This document shows, in pieces, positions 1 through 8,164 of a DNA stretch of 46,591 nucleotides. The position numbers and the translations under genes were made by a program. Under the pieces are notes generated by a model. It was not told the origin of the DNA and did no database searches. It saw only the letters and a list, made by a program, of their open reading frames with translations. The DNA is taken from NCBI GenBank assembly GCA_934667425.1, contig CAKULV010000026.1, positions 1 through 46,591 of the forward strand, given 5' to 3'. Origin of the DNA: an uncultured Kiritimatiellota bacterium (GTDB lineage Bacteria > Verrucomicrobiota > Kiritimatiellia > RFP12 > UBA1067). Within the stretch, counting starts at the first letter, position 1. The number at the start of each line of letters is the position of its first letter.

Positions 1-2
1 AT

Positions 3-134
3 CTTGATCGCGGCATCATCTCCGTGCGCTTCCTCTACTACCTCAACCCGACGCCGCTCGACCGCAACCTCGAATGGGACATGAAGAGCAACCTCTGCAC
101 GAATCCCAGTCTCGCGAACAAGCCTATGCCGTGA
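3..134 (+). CDS. C-terminal fragment of an unrecognised protein
   Basis: An open frame runs from the window edge to TGA at 132-134 and encodes 43 residues ending in ANKPMP. It is the only one of the three forward frames that stays open past the first 30 codons. The segment is rich in Leu, Asn and Tyr and has no motif I recognise. The gene starts outside the window, so its function cannot be assigned. It could be the end of a secreted or extracytoplasmic protein, but that is a guess. The 100 bases after it hold the transketolase promoter. Confidence 0.5.
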   Translation, partial: LDRGIISVRFLYYLNPTPLDRNLEWDMKSNLCTNPSLANKPMP

Positions 135-200
135 CCTTCCACAGCTTGAAAAAGTGAATGCCCCGGTTTGTCGCAATCTGGTGAGACGCGGATGATTTTG

Positions 201-217
201 TGGTACAATACTGCCAT
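201..217 (+). promoter_or_regulatory. Extended -10 promoter of transketolase
   Basis: TGG followed by TACAAT (204-209) is an extended -10 box. With the 7-nt spacing seen at other promoters here the start is near 217, leaving a 19-nt leader with an AGAGGG ribosome site at 225-230. I see no convincing -35 box. Confidence 0.6.
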
Positions 218-235
218 TAAACAAAGAGGGTGAAA

Positions 236-2170
236 ATGAAATATACAAATGAACAGTTGAGGTTGGCGGCGAACACGGTGCGTTGTCTCGCGGCAGATGC
301 GATCGAGAAGGCGAGCAGCGGGCATCCCGGCGCCCCCATGGGCATGGCGGACCTTGCGGTCTCGCTCTGGCTCAAGTTTCTCGATTTCGATCCCAAGGAC
401 GTGAATTGGGCGATTCGAGACAGGCTTGTCTTTTCAGGCGGGCACGCGTCGATGCTCGTGTACTCGCTCTTGCACCTTGCGGGCGTGAAGGGGTGCGAGA
501 TGGATCAGGTGCAGTCGTTCCGCCAGCTCGGCTCGCGCTGCGCCGGGCATCCTGAGCGTGGCGTGATGCCGGGCGTCGAGGTGACCACCGGCCCGCTCGG
601 GCAGGGGATCGCGATGGGCGTCGGCCTCGCGCTCGCGTCGAGGCGGAACGGCGACATGAACCACACGTGGGTGTTCTGCGGAGATGGCGACCTTGAGGAG
701 GGCATCTCGCATGAGGCTTGCTCGTTCGCGGGCAACCTCAAGCTCGGCGGGCTTACGCTCATCTACGACTCGAACGGCATAACCATTGAAGGCCCTGCGT
801 CCTTGTCGATGGCCGACGATCCCAAGAAGCGGTTCGAGAGCTATGGATGGAAGGTGCTCGAATGCGACGGGCATGACTTCGACCAGATCGATCGCGTCTA
901 TCGCAAGGCCCTCAAGATAACGGACGTCCCCGTGGTGATAATAGCGAAGACCACGATCGGGTTTGGCGCGCCGACGAAGAAGGGTACGGCCGGGGTGCAT
1001 GGCGCTCCGCTTGGCGCGGAAGAGCTCGCTGGGTTGAAGAAGGCTCTCGGCTTCGACCCCGAGAAGAGCTTCTTCGTGCCGGAAGAGGTCTACGACATGT
1101 TTGAGCAGCGCGCGCTGCGGTGCCACCGTCTGCGCAACGCATACGAGCGGGCGAGGAAGTCCGCTCCCACGCCGCCGCCAAAGTATACGGCAGACGACCT
1201 GTATGGGGCTCTGCCGGCGTTCGATCCGGCGAAGCCCGTCGCCACCCGTGCGGCAAACGGCGTCGTCATGAATGCGCTCGCGAAGGTTGCGGCAGACCTG
1301 ATAGGCGGCTCTGCCGACCTAGAGCCGTCGAACAAGACCGGGCTCAAGGAATACGGGTGGCTCGCGGCGGGGAACTATTCCGGCCGCAACATACACTTCG
1401 GCATCCGCGAACTCGCCATGAGCGCCATAGTGAACGGCATCACCGCATATGGCGGATACCGCGCATTCGGCGCGACGTTCTTCGTGTTCTCCGACTATTG
1501 CCGTCCGGCGATACGCCTCGCGGCGCTGATGAAGCTTCCTTCCATCTGGGTCTTCTCGCACGACTCCTTCTATGTCGGGGAGGACGGCCCCACGCACGAA
1601 CCCGTGGAGCAGCTTGCCGCAATGCGCACGATGCCGAACGTGGCGACGTTCCGTCCTGCCGATGCGAACGAGACCGGGTGGTGCTGGGTGGAGATGCTGA
1701 AGAACACCACAGGCCCGAGCTGCATCCTCACGACGCGCCAGAACCTGCCGATCCTCGAGGGCACGAGCGCCGAAGGCGTGGCGCACGGCGCATACACCGT
1801 CTACGAAAGCGCGGCGCATCCAGAGTATCTGCTCATAGCCTCCGGTTCGGAGGTGTCCCTGTGCGTCGAGGCGGCGAAGCGCATCGCCGAGACGGGGCGC
1901 GCGGTGCGCGTGGTGTCCATGCCGTGCAGGGAGCTGTTTGAGCGCCAGTCCCTCGAATACCGCGAAAGCATAGTCCCCGGCACGTGCGTAAAGCGCGTGA
2001 TCGTGGAGGCTGGGGTGAAGTTCGGATGGGGCGCGTACGCGGTGGATACCTCTAAGACGCGCTTCATCACGCTTGACCGCTACGGCGAGTCCGCCCCCTA
2101 CAAGGTGCTTGCGGAGCACTTCGGGTTCACCGTCGACAACGTGGCGGCGAAGGTCAGGGAACTGTACTGA
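236..2170 (+). CDS. tkt: Transketolase
   Basis: Thiamine-diphosphate enzyme that moves two-carbon ketol units between sugar phosphates in the non-oxidative pentose phosphate pathway; cytosolic homodimer in the family. The 644-residue protein is full length for the family. Seen in order: the substrate and cofactor histidines H30 (in SGHPGAP) and H70 (SGGH), the ThDP/Mg motif GDGD at 149-152 with the downstream SNG, the pyrimidine-domain segment GIRELAM with its catalytic Glu, then SHDSFYVGEDGPTHEP, and a C-terminal domain. I prefer ATG 236 to GTG 230 because AGAGGG at 225-230 then has a 5-nt spacing. The next gene begins 43 nt downstream with its own Shine-Dalgarno, so the two may be cotranscribed. 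Confidence 0.97.
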   Translation: MKYTNEQLRLAANTVRCLAADAIEKASSGHPGAPMGMADLAVSLWLKFLDFDPKDVNWAIRDRLVFSGGHASMLVYSLLHLAGVKGCEMDQVQSFRQLGSRCAGHPERGVMPGVEVTTGPLGQGIAMGVGLALASRRNGDMNHTWVFCGDGDLEEGISHEACSFAGNLKLGGLTLIYDSNGITIEGPASLSMADDPKKRFESYGWKVLECDGHDFDQIDRVYRKALKITDVPVVIIAKTTIGFGAPTKKGTAGVHGAPLGAEELAGLKKALGFDPEKSFFVPEEVYDMFEQRALRCHRLRNAYERARKSAPTPPPKYTADDLYGALPAFDPAKPVATRAANGVVMNALAKVAADLIGGSADLEPSNKTGLKEYGWLAAGNYSGRNIHFGIRELAMSAIVNGITAYGGYRAFGATFFVFSDYCRPAIRLAALMKLPSIWVFSHDSFYVGEDGPTHEPVEQLAAMRTMPNVATFRPADANETGWCWVEMLKNTTGPSCILTTRQNLPILEGTSAEGVAHGAYTVYESAAHPEYLLIASGSEVSLCVEAAKRIAETGRAVRVVSMPCRELFERQSLEYRESIVPGTCVKRVIVEAGVKFGWGAYAVDTSKTRFITLDRYGESAPYKVLAEHFGFTVDNVAAKVRELY

Positions 2171-2213
2171 CGCCTTGCGGAAACCTGTTCAACAAACCAA
2201 CGAAAGGATGACA

Positions 2214-3056
2214 ATGAAAGTACTCAAAGACAAGGGCGTGGAGGGAAAGGTCATAGTATGCACGGGCGCGGCCGGCGTCCTGTGCTCCAGCATGACGGAG
2301 GATCTGCTGCGCCATGGCGCAAAGGTCGCGGTTCTTGATCTGCGCGGCGATGTTGCCAGGGACTTCTGCGCCAAGCTCGCCAAGAAGGGGCTCAGGCAGA
2401 CGCTCGCCATCGAGGCGAACGTCCTCGACAAGGCCTCGCTTGAGGCGGCCTGCAAGGCGGTGCTGAAGAAGTGGAAGCGCATCGACGTGCTGATAAACGG
2501 GGCTGGCGGCAACCATCCGAAGGGGACTACCCCGGCGGAGCAGATGACGAAGGGCGTCAAGCTTGAGGATACGTTCTTCGGCCTTACGCCGGAGGGCTTC
2601 GAGTTCGTGAACAGGCTTAACCTCGTCGGAACGATCCTGCCGTGCCAGGTGTTCTGCAAGGAGATGCTCAAGAGGGGCGGCGCCGTGCTGAACTTCTGCT
2701 CCATGGCCGCATACCAGCCGCTCACGAAGGTGGCGGCGTATGGCGCGGCCAAGGCGGGCATCATGAACTTCACCAGCTTCCTTGCGACGCACCTTGCGCC
2801 CATGGGCATCCGCGTGAACGCCCTCGCGCCCGGCTTCTTCATAACGAACCAGAACCGGTTCCTCATGCTTGAGAAGGACGGCAAGACGCTCACCCCTCGC
2901 GGCAACAAGGTGATAGCGAAGACCCCGATGCGCAAGTTCGGCCAGCCCAGCGACCTGCACGGGGCGGCGCGGTTCCTCCTCTCGGACGAGGCGTCTTTCA
3001 TCACGGGCGTGACGCTTCCCGTCGATGGCGGCTTCGTCTGCTATTCGGGCGTGTGA
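2214..3056 (+). CDS. SDR-family oxidoreductase, D-fructuronate (mannonate) reductase-like
   Basis: Classical short-chain dehydrogenase of 280 residues. The Rossmann entry is present as an altered glycine motif (TGAAGVLCSSM, about 17-27), then NGAGG near 95-99, catalytic Ser163 and Tyr176-x3-Lys180 (YGAAK), and a PG plus VDGG end typical of SDRs. The NHP after NGAGG and the overall sequence resemble the SDR type of D-mannonate oxidoreductase, which interconverts mannonate and fructuronate. The KDPG aldolase gene directly downstream supports hexuronate catabolism, but substrate is inferred and another 2-keto sugar acid dehydrogenase is possible. ATG 2214 is preferred over 2208 because of AAAGGA at 2203-2208. 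Confidence 0.85.
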   Translation: MKVLKDKGVEGKVIVCTGAAGVLCSSMTEDLLRHGAKVAVLDLRGDVARDFCAKLAKKGLRQTLAIEANVLDKASLEAACKAVLKKWKRIDVLINGAGGNHPKGTTPAEQMTKGVKLEDTFFGLTPEGFEFVNRLNLVGTILPCQVFCKEMLKRGGAVLNFCSMAAYQPLTKVAAYGAAKAGIMNFTSFLATHLAPMGIRVNALAPGFFITNQNRFLMLEKDGKTLTPRGNKVIAKTPMRKFGQPSDLHGAARFLLSDEASFITGVTLPVDGGFVCYSGV

Positions 3057-3078
3057 CCTGCCGTCCGCAAGGCCTTGG

Positions 3079-3093
3079 ACAGGCGGCGCCTGT
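3079..3093 (+). repeat. Inverted repeat in the SDR-eda spacer
   Basis: ACAGGC and GCCTGT flank a GGC loop. The rest of the 155-nt spacer holds several further GGCGCC/GCGCC inverted copies (around 3130-3165), so the SDR-eda intercistronic RNA is probably strongly folded. No T tract follows, so a classic terminator is not supported. Confidence 0.45.
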
Positions 3094-3211
3094 CGCGCGG
3101 ATCGCGCACTTGCGTCGCCTGTCTGGCGTTTGCGGCGCCATGATGCGCCGTGATGCGTGGCGCCATTGTGATTTGCGGTTCCAGGGTATAGGTGATTAAG
3201 GAGATACAGAT

Positions 3212-3847
3212 ATGGACGTCGTTGAGACGCTGAAGTCGGCCGGCATCATTCCAGTCATAGTGATTGAGGACGAGGAAAAGGCGGTTCCGCTCGCAACCGC
3301 GCTCGTCGAGGGCGGATTGCCGGTGCTTGAGGTTACGTTCAGGACGAAGGCCGCCGCCGGCGCGATAGCGAGGATAAAGGCCGAGGTGCGAGGCGCCATC
3401 GTCGGGGCCGGTACGCTTCTGACAGTGGAGCAGGTGAAGGCGGCAAAGGCCGCCGGCGCGGAATTCGGCGTGGCGCCGGGCTTCGATCCGGCGATCGTCT
3501 CCTGCGCGAACGAGATCGGCCTGCCGATGGTGCCCGGCATAGCGACGGCATCGGAGCTTTCCCAGGCGCTTACGGCCGGAGTGCCGATGGTGAAGTTCTT
3601 CCCGGCGGAGGCCGCCGGCGGAGTGAAGATGATAAAGAACCTCCTCGGCGCATTCCGCTCGACGGGGGTCAAGTTCATGCCTACGGGCGGAATCAACGCT
3701 ACGAACGTGAAGGACTATCTTGCGGTTCCGGAGATCGTCGCGTGCGGCGGCACGTGGATAGTCCCCAAGGATGCCCTTGCGGCAGGCGACTGGGCGAAGA
3801 TAGCCGCCCTCGCGTCCGAGGCCAGGAAGATCGTGGAATCCCGCTGA
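3212..3847 (+). CDS. eda: 2-dehydro-3-deoxy-6-phosphogluconate (KDPG) aldolase
   Basis: Class I aldolase that splits KDPG into pyruvate and glyceraldehyde-3-phosphate, the last step of the Entner-Doudoroff and hexuronate pathways. At 211 residues it is family length. The catalytic set aligns with the E. coli enzyme: Glu40 (LEVTFR), Arg44, Thr68 (GAGT), and Schiff-base Lys128 in VKFFPAE, with the phosphate-binding PTGG loop near 151. AAGGAG at 3199-3204 sets the start. It follows the SDR reductase gene and precedes coaB by 13 nt. KHG aldolase activity is an alternative or additional role in this family. Confidence 0.95.
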   Translation: MDVVETLKSAGIIPVIVIEDEEKAVPLATALVEGGLPVLEVTFRTKAAAGAIARIKAEVRGAIVGAGTLLTVEQVKAAKAAGAEFGVAPGFDPAIVSCANEIGLPMVPGIATASELSQALTAGVPMVKFFPAEAAGGVKMIKNLLGAFRSTGVKFMPTGGINATNVKDYLAVPEIVACGGTWIVPKDALAAGDWAKIAALASEARKIVESR

Positions 3848-3860
3848 CCATCCACGGGAG

Positions 3861-4499
3861 ATGCGCATTCTCGTCACAGCAGGACCGACACGGGAGTTCA
3901 TCGATCCCGTGCGGTTCCTTTCCAACCCTTCCACCGGACGGATGGGTTTCGCCGTGGCCCGTGCCGCCAGGCTCGCCGGACACGAGGTGACGCTTGTCGC
4001 GGGGCCGGTGTCCCTCCGCACGCCAAAGGGCGTACGGCGCATAGATGTCGTTTCGGCCCGCGACATGATGCGGGCCGTCGAGGCGCAGGAGTTCGACTGC
4101 CTTGTGGCGACGGCGGCGGTGGCGGACTGGCGGCCGGCAAGATGCGCCGCGAAGAAGCTGAAGAAGCGCGAGATGTCCGGATCGCTCCGTCTCGTGCGCA
4201 ATCCCGACGTCCTGAAGACCATCGCAGGCCGCGTACGCAGATCTGGGATTCGCAAGGTGCTTATTGGCTTTGCCGCGGAAACGGGAGACCCATCCGCCGA
4301 GGCGTCCCGCAAATGCAGGGAGAAGGGCCTCGACCTCGTGGTGGCAAACGACGTGACCGCGCCTGGCGCGGGCTTCGGGGTCGGTACGAACCGCGTTACG
4401 TTCGTAAGGCCGGACGGGACTCTTGAGAGGCTTCCGCTCCTCGGGAAAGATGCGGTTGCCCGCAGGATAGTGCGCTTTGCCGAAGGCGCATTGAGCTGA
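3861..4499 (+). CDS. coaB: Phosphopantothenate-cysteine ligase, stand-alone CoaB
   Basis: Joins 4'-phosphopantothenate and cysteine, the second committed step of CoA synthesis after pantothenate. In most bacteria this is the C-terminal half of a bifunctional CoaBC; here the 212-residue protein has only the CoaB part. Diagnostic segments are TAGPTREFIDPVRFLSN at the N terminus, STGRMG, ATAAVADW near 84-91, a lysine-rich strand, IGFAAETG and VANDV. A separate CoaC would have to be encoded elsewhere. GGGAG lies directly against the ATG, an unusually tight ribosome site, so coupling to eda translation is likely. PanB at 25692 belongs to the same pathway but is not in this operon. Confidence 0.93.
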   Translation: MRILVTAGPTREFIDPVRFLSNPSTGRMGFAVARAARLAGHEVTLVAGPVSLRTPKGVRRIDVVSARDMMRAVEAQEFDCLVATAAVADWRPARCAAKKLKKREMSGSLRLVRNPDVLKTIAGRVRRSGIRKVLIGFAAETGDPSAEASRKCREKGLDLVVANDVTAPGAGFGVGTNRVTFVRPDGTLERLPLLGKDAVARRIVRFAEGALS

Positions 4500-4571
4500 C
4501 CCGAAGGCACGCTCTCGCCATCGGGCGCGGCGGCACATTCTTGGCCGCCTGTCACTCTTGGCCTCGGCGTG

Positions 4572-4588
4572 TGGTATAATGCGCCACA
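4572..4588 (+). promoter_or_regulatory. Extended -10 promoter of the diheme protein, implying a leaderless mRNA
   Basis: TGG-TATAAT (hexamer 4575-4580) is followed by a 7-nt spacer, which puts the predicted +1 exactly on the A of the ATG at 4588. No convincing -35 hexamer is seen. Confidence 0.65.
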
Positions 4589-5487
4589 TGAAGCGGAAGT
4601 ATGTATGGATATATTCGGCGTATGCGGTGGCCGCGCTGGCGGTCGGCGTGTGCTTTCTCGTAAATCGAATGGGGATCGCGAAGCGTCCCGCCTACACTCC
4701 GGAGGATCTCTCCGCCGAATATGCCGCATGGGGGATAGATGCGGCCGGTATGAAGGAATTTGTGCCGCTGCCCACCCATGTGCCGTACGACATATCCGCC
4801 GCAGTGATAGGCGGGGACATGTTCAATTGCGCGCGGATCGGGATGGGGACCCGCTCATGCGCCGCCTGCCACCCTCTTACCGAGGGCGGGGCGGACGGCA
4901 AGCTGCACATGGGCGTGTTTACCCGTCCTGCGAAGAATGCGCTTTTCGGCAAGTTCTACCTGCATGACGGATCCGTGTCGAATCTCAGCGCTCTTGTGCA
5001 GAGGATGATAGAGGATGATCGCTTCATCGGCGCCGGTACGCTCTCGAATGCGGTCGCCCGCCTTGCGGAGGACGGCAGGATCCGCAGGAAATTCGAGAAC
5101 TGCTACGGCGATGGAGGCCTTGCGGGGTCTAACCTGGTGGATTCCATCGTGAACTATTCGTGTACCCTCATGACGGCGAACGGGCCGTTCGACCGCTTCT
5201 GCGGCGGGAGGGACGCCCTTCCGCCAAAGGCGTTGGCCGGATTCGGGCATTTCAAGGCCAGGAATTGCGCCCGATGCCATTCCGGGCCGGCCCTTGGCAT
5301 GCGCGTGGTCACTGAAGACGGAATGCGGGTGCCGGCCCTCAGGGGGCTGTCGAGCCGTCGCGTCTACCAGGCGAATGGGAGGCTTTACACCGACCTTGCC
5401 GCCGCAGTCGCGATGATGCCCGACAGCGATTTCGAGGAGGACGAGGAAGGCCGGCTTTCCCTGTTGGCGTTTTTGCGCTGTTTGTGA
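4588..5487 (+). CDS. Membrane-anchored diheme cytochrome c peroxidase / MauG-family protein
   Basis: A 299-residue protein with a signal-anchor (about 5-26) and two c-type heme sites, CAACH at 91-95 and CARCH at 227-231. Around them are family features: IGGDMFN before the first heme, FYLHDGS resembling the FWDGR segment, FxxRNCARCHSGP, and VPALRGL plus a final AFLRCL helix. Family members reduce H2O2 or oxidise protein or small substrates in the periplasm. At about 300 residues it is short, missing part of the inter-domain region of typical 320-350 residue enzymes. Alternative starts TTG 4558 and ATG 4579 overlap the promoter, so ATG 4588 is chosen. Cytochrome c maturation genes are not in this window. 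Confidence 0.85.
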   Translation: MKRKYVWIYSAYAVAALAVGVCFLVNRMGIAKRPAYTPEDLSAEYAAWGIDAAGMKEFVPLPTHVPYDISAAVIGGDMFNCARIGMGTRSCAACHPLTEGGADGKLHMGVFTRPAKNALFGKFYLHDGSVSNLSALVQRMIEDDRFIGAGTLSNAVARLAEDGRIRRKFENCYGDGGLAGSNLVDSIVNYSCTLMTANGPFDRFCGGRDALPPKALAGFGHFKARNCARCHSGPALGMRVVTEDGMRVPALRGLSSRRVYQANGRLYTDLAAAVAMMPDSDFEEDEEGRLSLLAFLRCL

Positions 5488-5507
5488 TAGACTTCACACC
5501 GTTTTTT
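5464..5507 (+). promoter_or_regulatory. Promoter of corA-like gene with T tract at +2
   Basis: TTGGCG (5464-5469), an 18-bp spacer, TGA-TAGACT (hexamer 5488-5493), a 7-nt discriminator, then G at 5501 and TTTTTT at 5502-5507. The -10 element overlaps the stop codon of the upstream gene. One of six promoters here with this layout. Confidence 0.6.
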
Positions 5508-5535
5508 GTCCAGAAACGGAAAGGAGGAAAGCGGG

Positions 5536-6504
5536 ATGATGACCATATACATGTGGGAGAACGGTGGCCTCAGGGAGGCGACCGGCTTTTCGCCGTCTTG
5601 CTGGATCAACCTTTCAGAGCCTACCACCGCCGAGCTGGAGCAGGTTCTTTCCTTCTCGAAGATACCGCGTGACTTCCTGACTGACCCGCTGGATCGCGAG
5701 GAGCGTCCGCGATTCGAGAATGAGGATGGCGTATCGCTCGTGATCGTCCATGTGCCGTACCCCGTTCGCGGGGACGAGGATGACGAGACGGTGCTCCCGT
5801 ATGAGACGCTGCCGCTGGGTGTCGTGCTTTTTGGCAGGTCGGTGATCACGATATGCTCCCAGCCCACGCCGGTGACATCCGCGTTTCTGGACCAGATCAG
5901 GCGGATATGCCCGCCGAGCGACAGCAACCGTTTCCTTTTCCGTCTGCTTTGGCACGCGGCGGTGCTGTTCCTGCGATATCTGCGCGACATGCACGCCAAG
6001 ACGGAAAGCCTCGAAGACGCCCTTCACGAATCCATATCGAACGAGGCGTTGCTGAAACTGCTTACCTACCAGAAGGCGCTCGTGTACTTCTCTACGTCGC
6101 TGAAGGCCGACAACATCCTCATAAGCCGCCTTGACCGTGCCCGGCAGCTCAACATGACCGAGGATGACCATGACGTGCTGGAGGATGCGGAGGTGGAGTA
6201 CCAGCAGGCGCTTGAGACGGCGACAATCCACGCGGCGGTCTTGAACGGCACGATGGATACGTTCGCCTCCGTCATCAGCAACAACCTGAACCGTGTCATG
6301 AAGTGGCTTGCCGTGGCCACGATATTCCTTGCGGTGCCTACGGTGGTGACATCCGCATTCGGGATGAACGTAAACCTGCCTCTCGTGGACGATCCGCAGC
6401 AGGGAGGGACGTGGGTGTTCTGGGCATTGACCGGCATATGCGCCATGATCCTCATGGCGATAACGGCATTGCTCGTGTATCTTAGGAAGAGGCGCATATT
6501 CTGA
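5536..6504 (+). CDS. CorA-like divalent metal ion transporter
   Basis: A 322-residue member of the CorA family, pentameric inner-membrane channels for Mg2+, Co2+ or Ni2+. The N-terminal two thirds is the soluble funnel domain with a long helix rich in charged residues (about 150-250). The signature GMN is at 276-278 at the end of the first membrane helix, followed by an acidic loop (LVDDPQQGG) and a second helix ending in a basic tail (LRKRRIF). AAGGAGG at 5521-5527 supports ATG 5536. Mg2+ is the likeliest ion, but Zn2+ (ZntB-like) export cannot be excluded from sequence alone. Confidence 0.93.
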   Translation: MMTIYMWENGGLREATGFSPSCWINLSEPTTAELEQVLSFSKIPRDFLTDPLDREERPRFENEDGVSLVIVHVPYPVRGDEDDETVLPYETLPLGVVLFGRSVITICSQPTPVTSAFLDQIRRICPPSDSNRFLFRLLWHAAVLFLRYLRDMHAKTESLEDALHESISNEALLKLLTYQKALVYFSTSLKADNILISRLDRARQLNMTEDDHDVLEDAEVEYQQALETATIHAAVLNGTMDTFASVISNNLNRVMKWLAVATIFLAVPTVVTSAFGMNVNLPLVDDPQQGGTWVFWALTGICAMILMAITALLVYLRKRRIF

Positions 6505-6543
6505 TGGCGTGCGATGCCGTCGTACAAGAGGAGAGGTGTGAAG

Positions 6544-7464
6544 ATGGATATAGGCAGAAGAGGCTTTCTTGGCGCTGCGGCGGCTGCGGCCGCAGGCTGC
6601 GCGGTTCGTCCGCTTGCAGTCGGCGTCGGGGACAAGCCGGAGTACCATGTGTTTTCGCGCGTGTTCCAGTTCATAAGGGACTATGACCGTGCGGCGGATG
6701 TCATAAGGCGGTGCGGCTATGATGGGGTGGAATGGACTGTCCGCCCGAAGGGGTTCATCGAGCCATCGTGCGCAGCGAGGGATCTGGCTAAGGCGAAATG
6801 CGCCGCAGAGAAGGCCGGGCTAAAGGCGGAGTCCATAGTGGTGTCGTTCCTGCGCGGCGACGACCCCGGCGCGGAGGACATTGTCCGGGCGGCGGCGGAC
6901 GCCGGGTACAAGAGCTTCCGGGGCGCGTATTTCACGTACGATCCGGCCATCACGATGCGGCAGAACCTCGACAGGATAAGGAGAGGATTCGAGTCACTTG
7001 AAAGGCTCGCGCGCAAGACGGGCGTAAAGGCCTGCTACCAGAACCACAGCACGTACAGCCCAAAGGTGGAGCTGTTCGGCAGCGTCGTGTGGGATCTCGC
7101 GCAGGTCATTCGCGATTTCGATCCGAAGCATGTGGGCGTACAGTACGACGTGATGCACGCGCAGGCAGAGACAGGCCCTTCGTGGATGCACTCCATCGGC
7201 ATAGTCGCGCCATGGATAGACATTCTGTGCCTCAAGGACTTCTGGTTCGAGCCAATCCCGTCCAACCCGAAGATGTGGCGACGCCACCTTTGCATGGCCG
7301 GGGAGGGCATCGTCCCGTGGGGCCGGTACCGCGAGATACTCGGGCAGTATGCTGTCAGGCCGCGCTACACGGTCCACTTCGACTACGACTTCCCGGTGGA
7401 CGAGGCTGGGGCGATGCGCTGCGCGACCGCCGACCTCGAGTTCTACCGTTCGCAGCTTGGCTGA
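6544..7464 (+). CDS. Tat-exported sugar phosphate isomerase/epimerase-like TIM-barrel protein
   Basis: The 306-residue protein starts with a twin-arginine signal (RRGFLGA) and an Ala-rich core ending in AAGC, which may be a lipobox, so it is probably exported and perhaps lipid-anchored. The rest is an AP-endonuclease-2/xylose-isomerase-like barrel: CGYDGVEW, later CYQNHSTY, QYDVMHA, CLKDFW, and the GEGIVPWGRY segment seen in the family before a final metal-region strand. Such exported isomerase-like proteins are common in Planctomycetes and relatives; substrates are mostly unknown. AGGAGAGG at 6528-6535 supports ATG 6544 rather than 6514. It lies 39 nt after the CorA-like gene and 11 nt before the Smr gene. 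Confidence 0.85.
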   Translation: MDIGRRGFLGAAAAAAAGCAVRPLAVGVGDKPEYHVFSRVFQFIRDYDRAADVIRRCGYDGVEWTVRPKGFIEPSCAARDLAKAKCAAEKAGLKAESIVVSFLRGDDPGAEDIVRAAADAGYKSFRGAYFTYDPAITMRQNLDRIRRGFESLERLARKTGVKACYQNHSTYSPKVELFGSVVWDLAQVIRDFDPKHVGVQYDVMHAQAETGPSWMHSIGIVAPWIDILCLKDFWFEPIPSNPKMWRRHLCMAGEGIVPWGRYREILGQYAVRPRYTVHFDYDFPVDEAGAMRCATADLEFYRSQLG

Positions 7465-7475
7465 ACCGGTTCGCC

Positions 7476-7826
7476 ATGGCGAAAAGAATCGATTTCCCGG
7501 AATACGACCTCCATCCGCGAGGTGCGCGGGTGGACGATGCCGTCTCCAGGTTCGACAGGATCGTATCCGAGGCGCGGGGCGGCGGATGGAGCCTGTTCGC
7601 GGTCGTCACCGGGTACGGCTCTTCCGGCGGCACGGCCATGATCAAGGGAGCGATACTTGCCGCCTGCCGCAGATACGTGCGGCAGAACCACATTCGCGGA
7701 TTCCTCGACGGCGAGTTTGCCGGGGACATGTTCTCCCCGCAGTACCTTGCGTTCCCCGAAGCGGCTCGCATCCCGAATTTCTACAAGCGGTTCCCCAATC
7801 CCGGCATCGTATTCGTGTGCGTGTGA
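7476..7826 (+). CDS. Small Smr-domain-like protein
   Basis: A 116-residue protein. DLH at 11-13, followed by a helix (VDDAVSRF), a strand leading to TGYGSSGG at 45-52 and the following helix (AMIKGAILAA) match the plan of Smr domains (LDLHG, helix, HGxGxG, helix). Smr domains bind or nick nucleic acids in MutS2 and in stand-alone proteins, with recent roles in cutting mRNA at collided ribosomes. The usual His-Gly of the second motif is Thr-Gly here, so nuclease activity is uncertain. It begins 11 nt after the TIM-barrel gene and is probably cotranscribed with it. Confidence 0.65.
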   Translation: MAKRIDFPEYDLHPRGARVDDAVSRFDRIVSEARGGGWSLFAVVTGYGSSGGTAMIKGAILAACRRYVRQNHIRGFLDGEFAGDMFSPQYLAFPEAARIPNFYKRFPNPGIVFVCV

Positions 7827-8023
7827 CGCTCTCGCCGATGGCGATTCAGGGCTGCAAGGTAGCGATGGCGCCGCCGCCGTCGTTTCGCCGGTCTGAGATT
7901 GCCGCGCAGGCGTGCGCGCCATTTGCATGATTCGCATAAACGGCAGTTTGTCCGCGATTCCATGGAGATATCGCAAGGCGCTTAAAAAACTTAACAAAGG
8001 CTAACACTTTGCGTTGACTGTTA

Positions 8024-8040
8024 TGGTATAATACGTGCCA
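8024..8040 (+). promoter_or_regulatory. Extended -10 promoter of pflB
   Basis: TGG-TATAAT (hexamer 8027-8032) with predicted +1 at A8040. TTAACAAAGGCTAAC-type AT-rich repeats lie just upstream (7991-8005) and might bind an activator. No good -35 hexamer is present. Confidence 0.65.
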
Positions 8041-8101
8041 TTGCGGAACTGGCGATAGCGGACGAGTGTTCGCAAGTGGAGTGTACCACATGGACCGCAA
8101 T

Positions 8102-8115
8102 CCGGCGAAAGCCGG
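8102..8115 (+). promoter_or_regulatory. GNRA-loop hairpin in the pflB leader
   Basis: CCGGC and GCCGG enclose a GAAA tetraloop about 62 nt into the predicted leader and 50 nt before the start codon. This is a very stable motif suggestive of a structured 5' UTR. No known riboswitch consensus was recognised. Confidence 0.45.
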
Positions 8116-8164
8116 GGGAGTCGGTCGTCTGGGCAACATTGTTGATGAAAGGAGTATTCCCGAA

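Larger units (their letters stand above)
7827..8164 (+). other. 338-bp intergenic region before pflB
   Basis: The first 200 bases hold no open frame, RNA gene or clear terminator that I can support. From 7980 it becomes AT-richer and carries the pflB promoter (8024-8040), then a 125-nt transcribed leader. The leader contains a perfect hairpin at 8102-8115. A reading frame in phase with pflB is open from about 8066, but the ribosome site sits only before ATG 8165. Confidence 0.6.

Noticed and set aside
8040..8164. Known riboswitch in the pflB leader
   Set aside because: I could not match TPP, cobalamin, SAM, FMN, glycine or c-di-GMP conserved cores to it.
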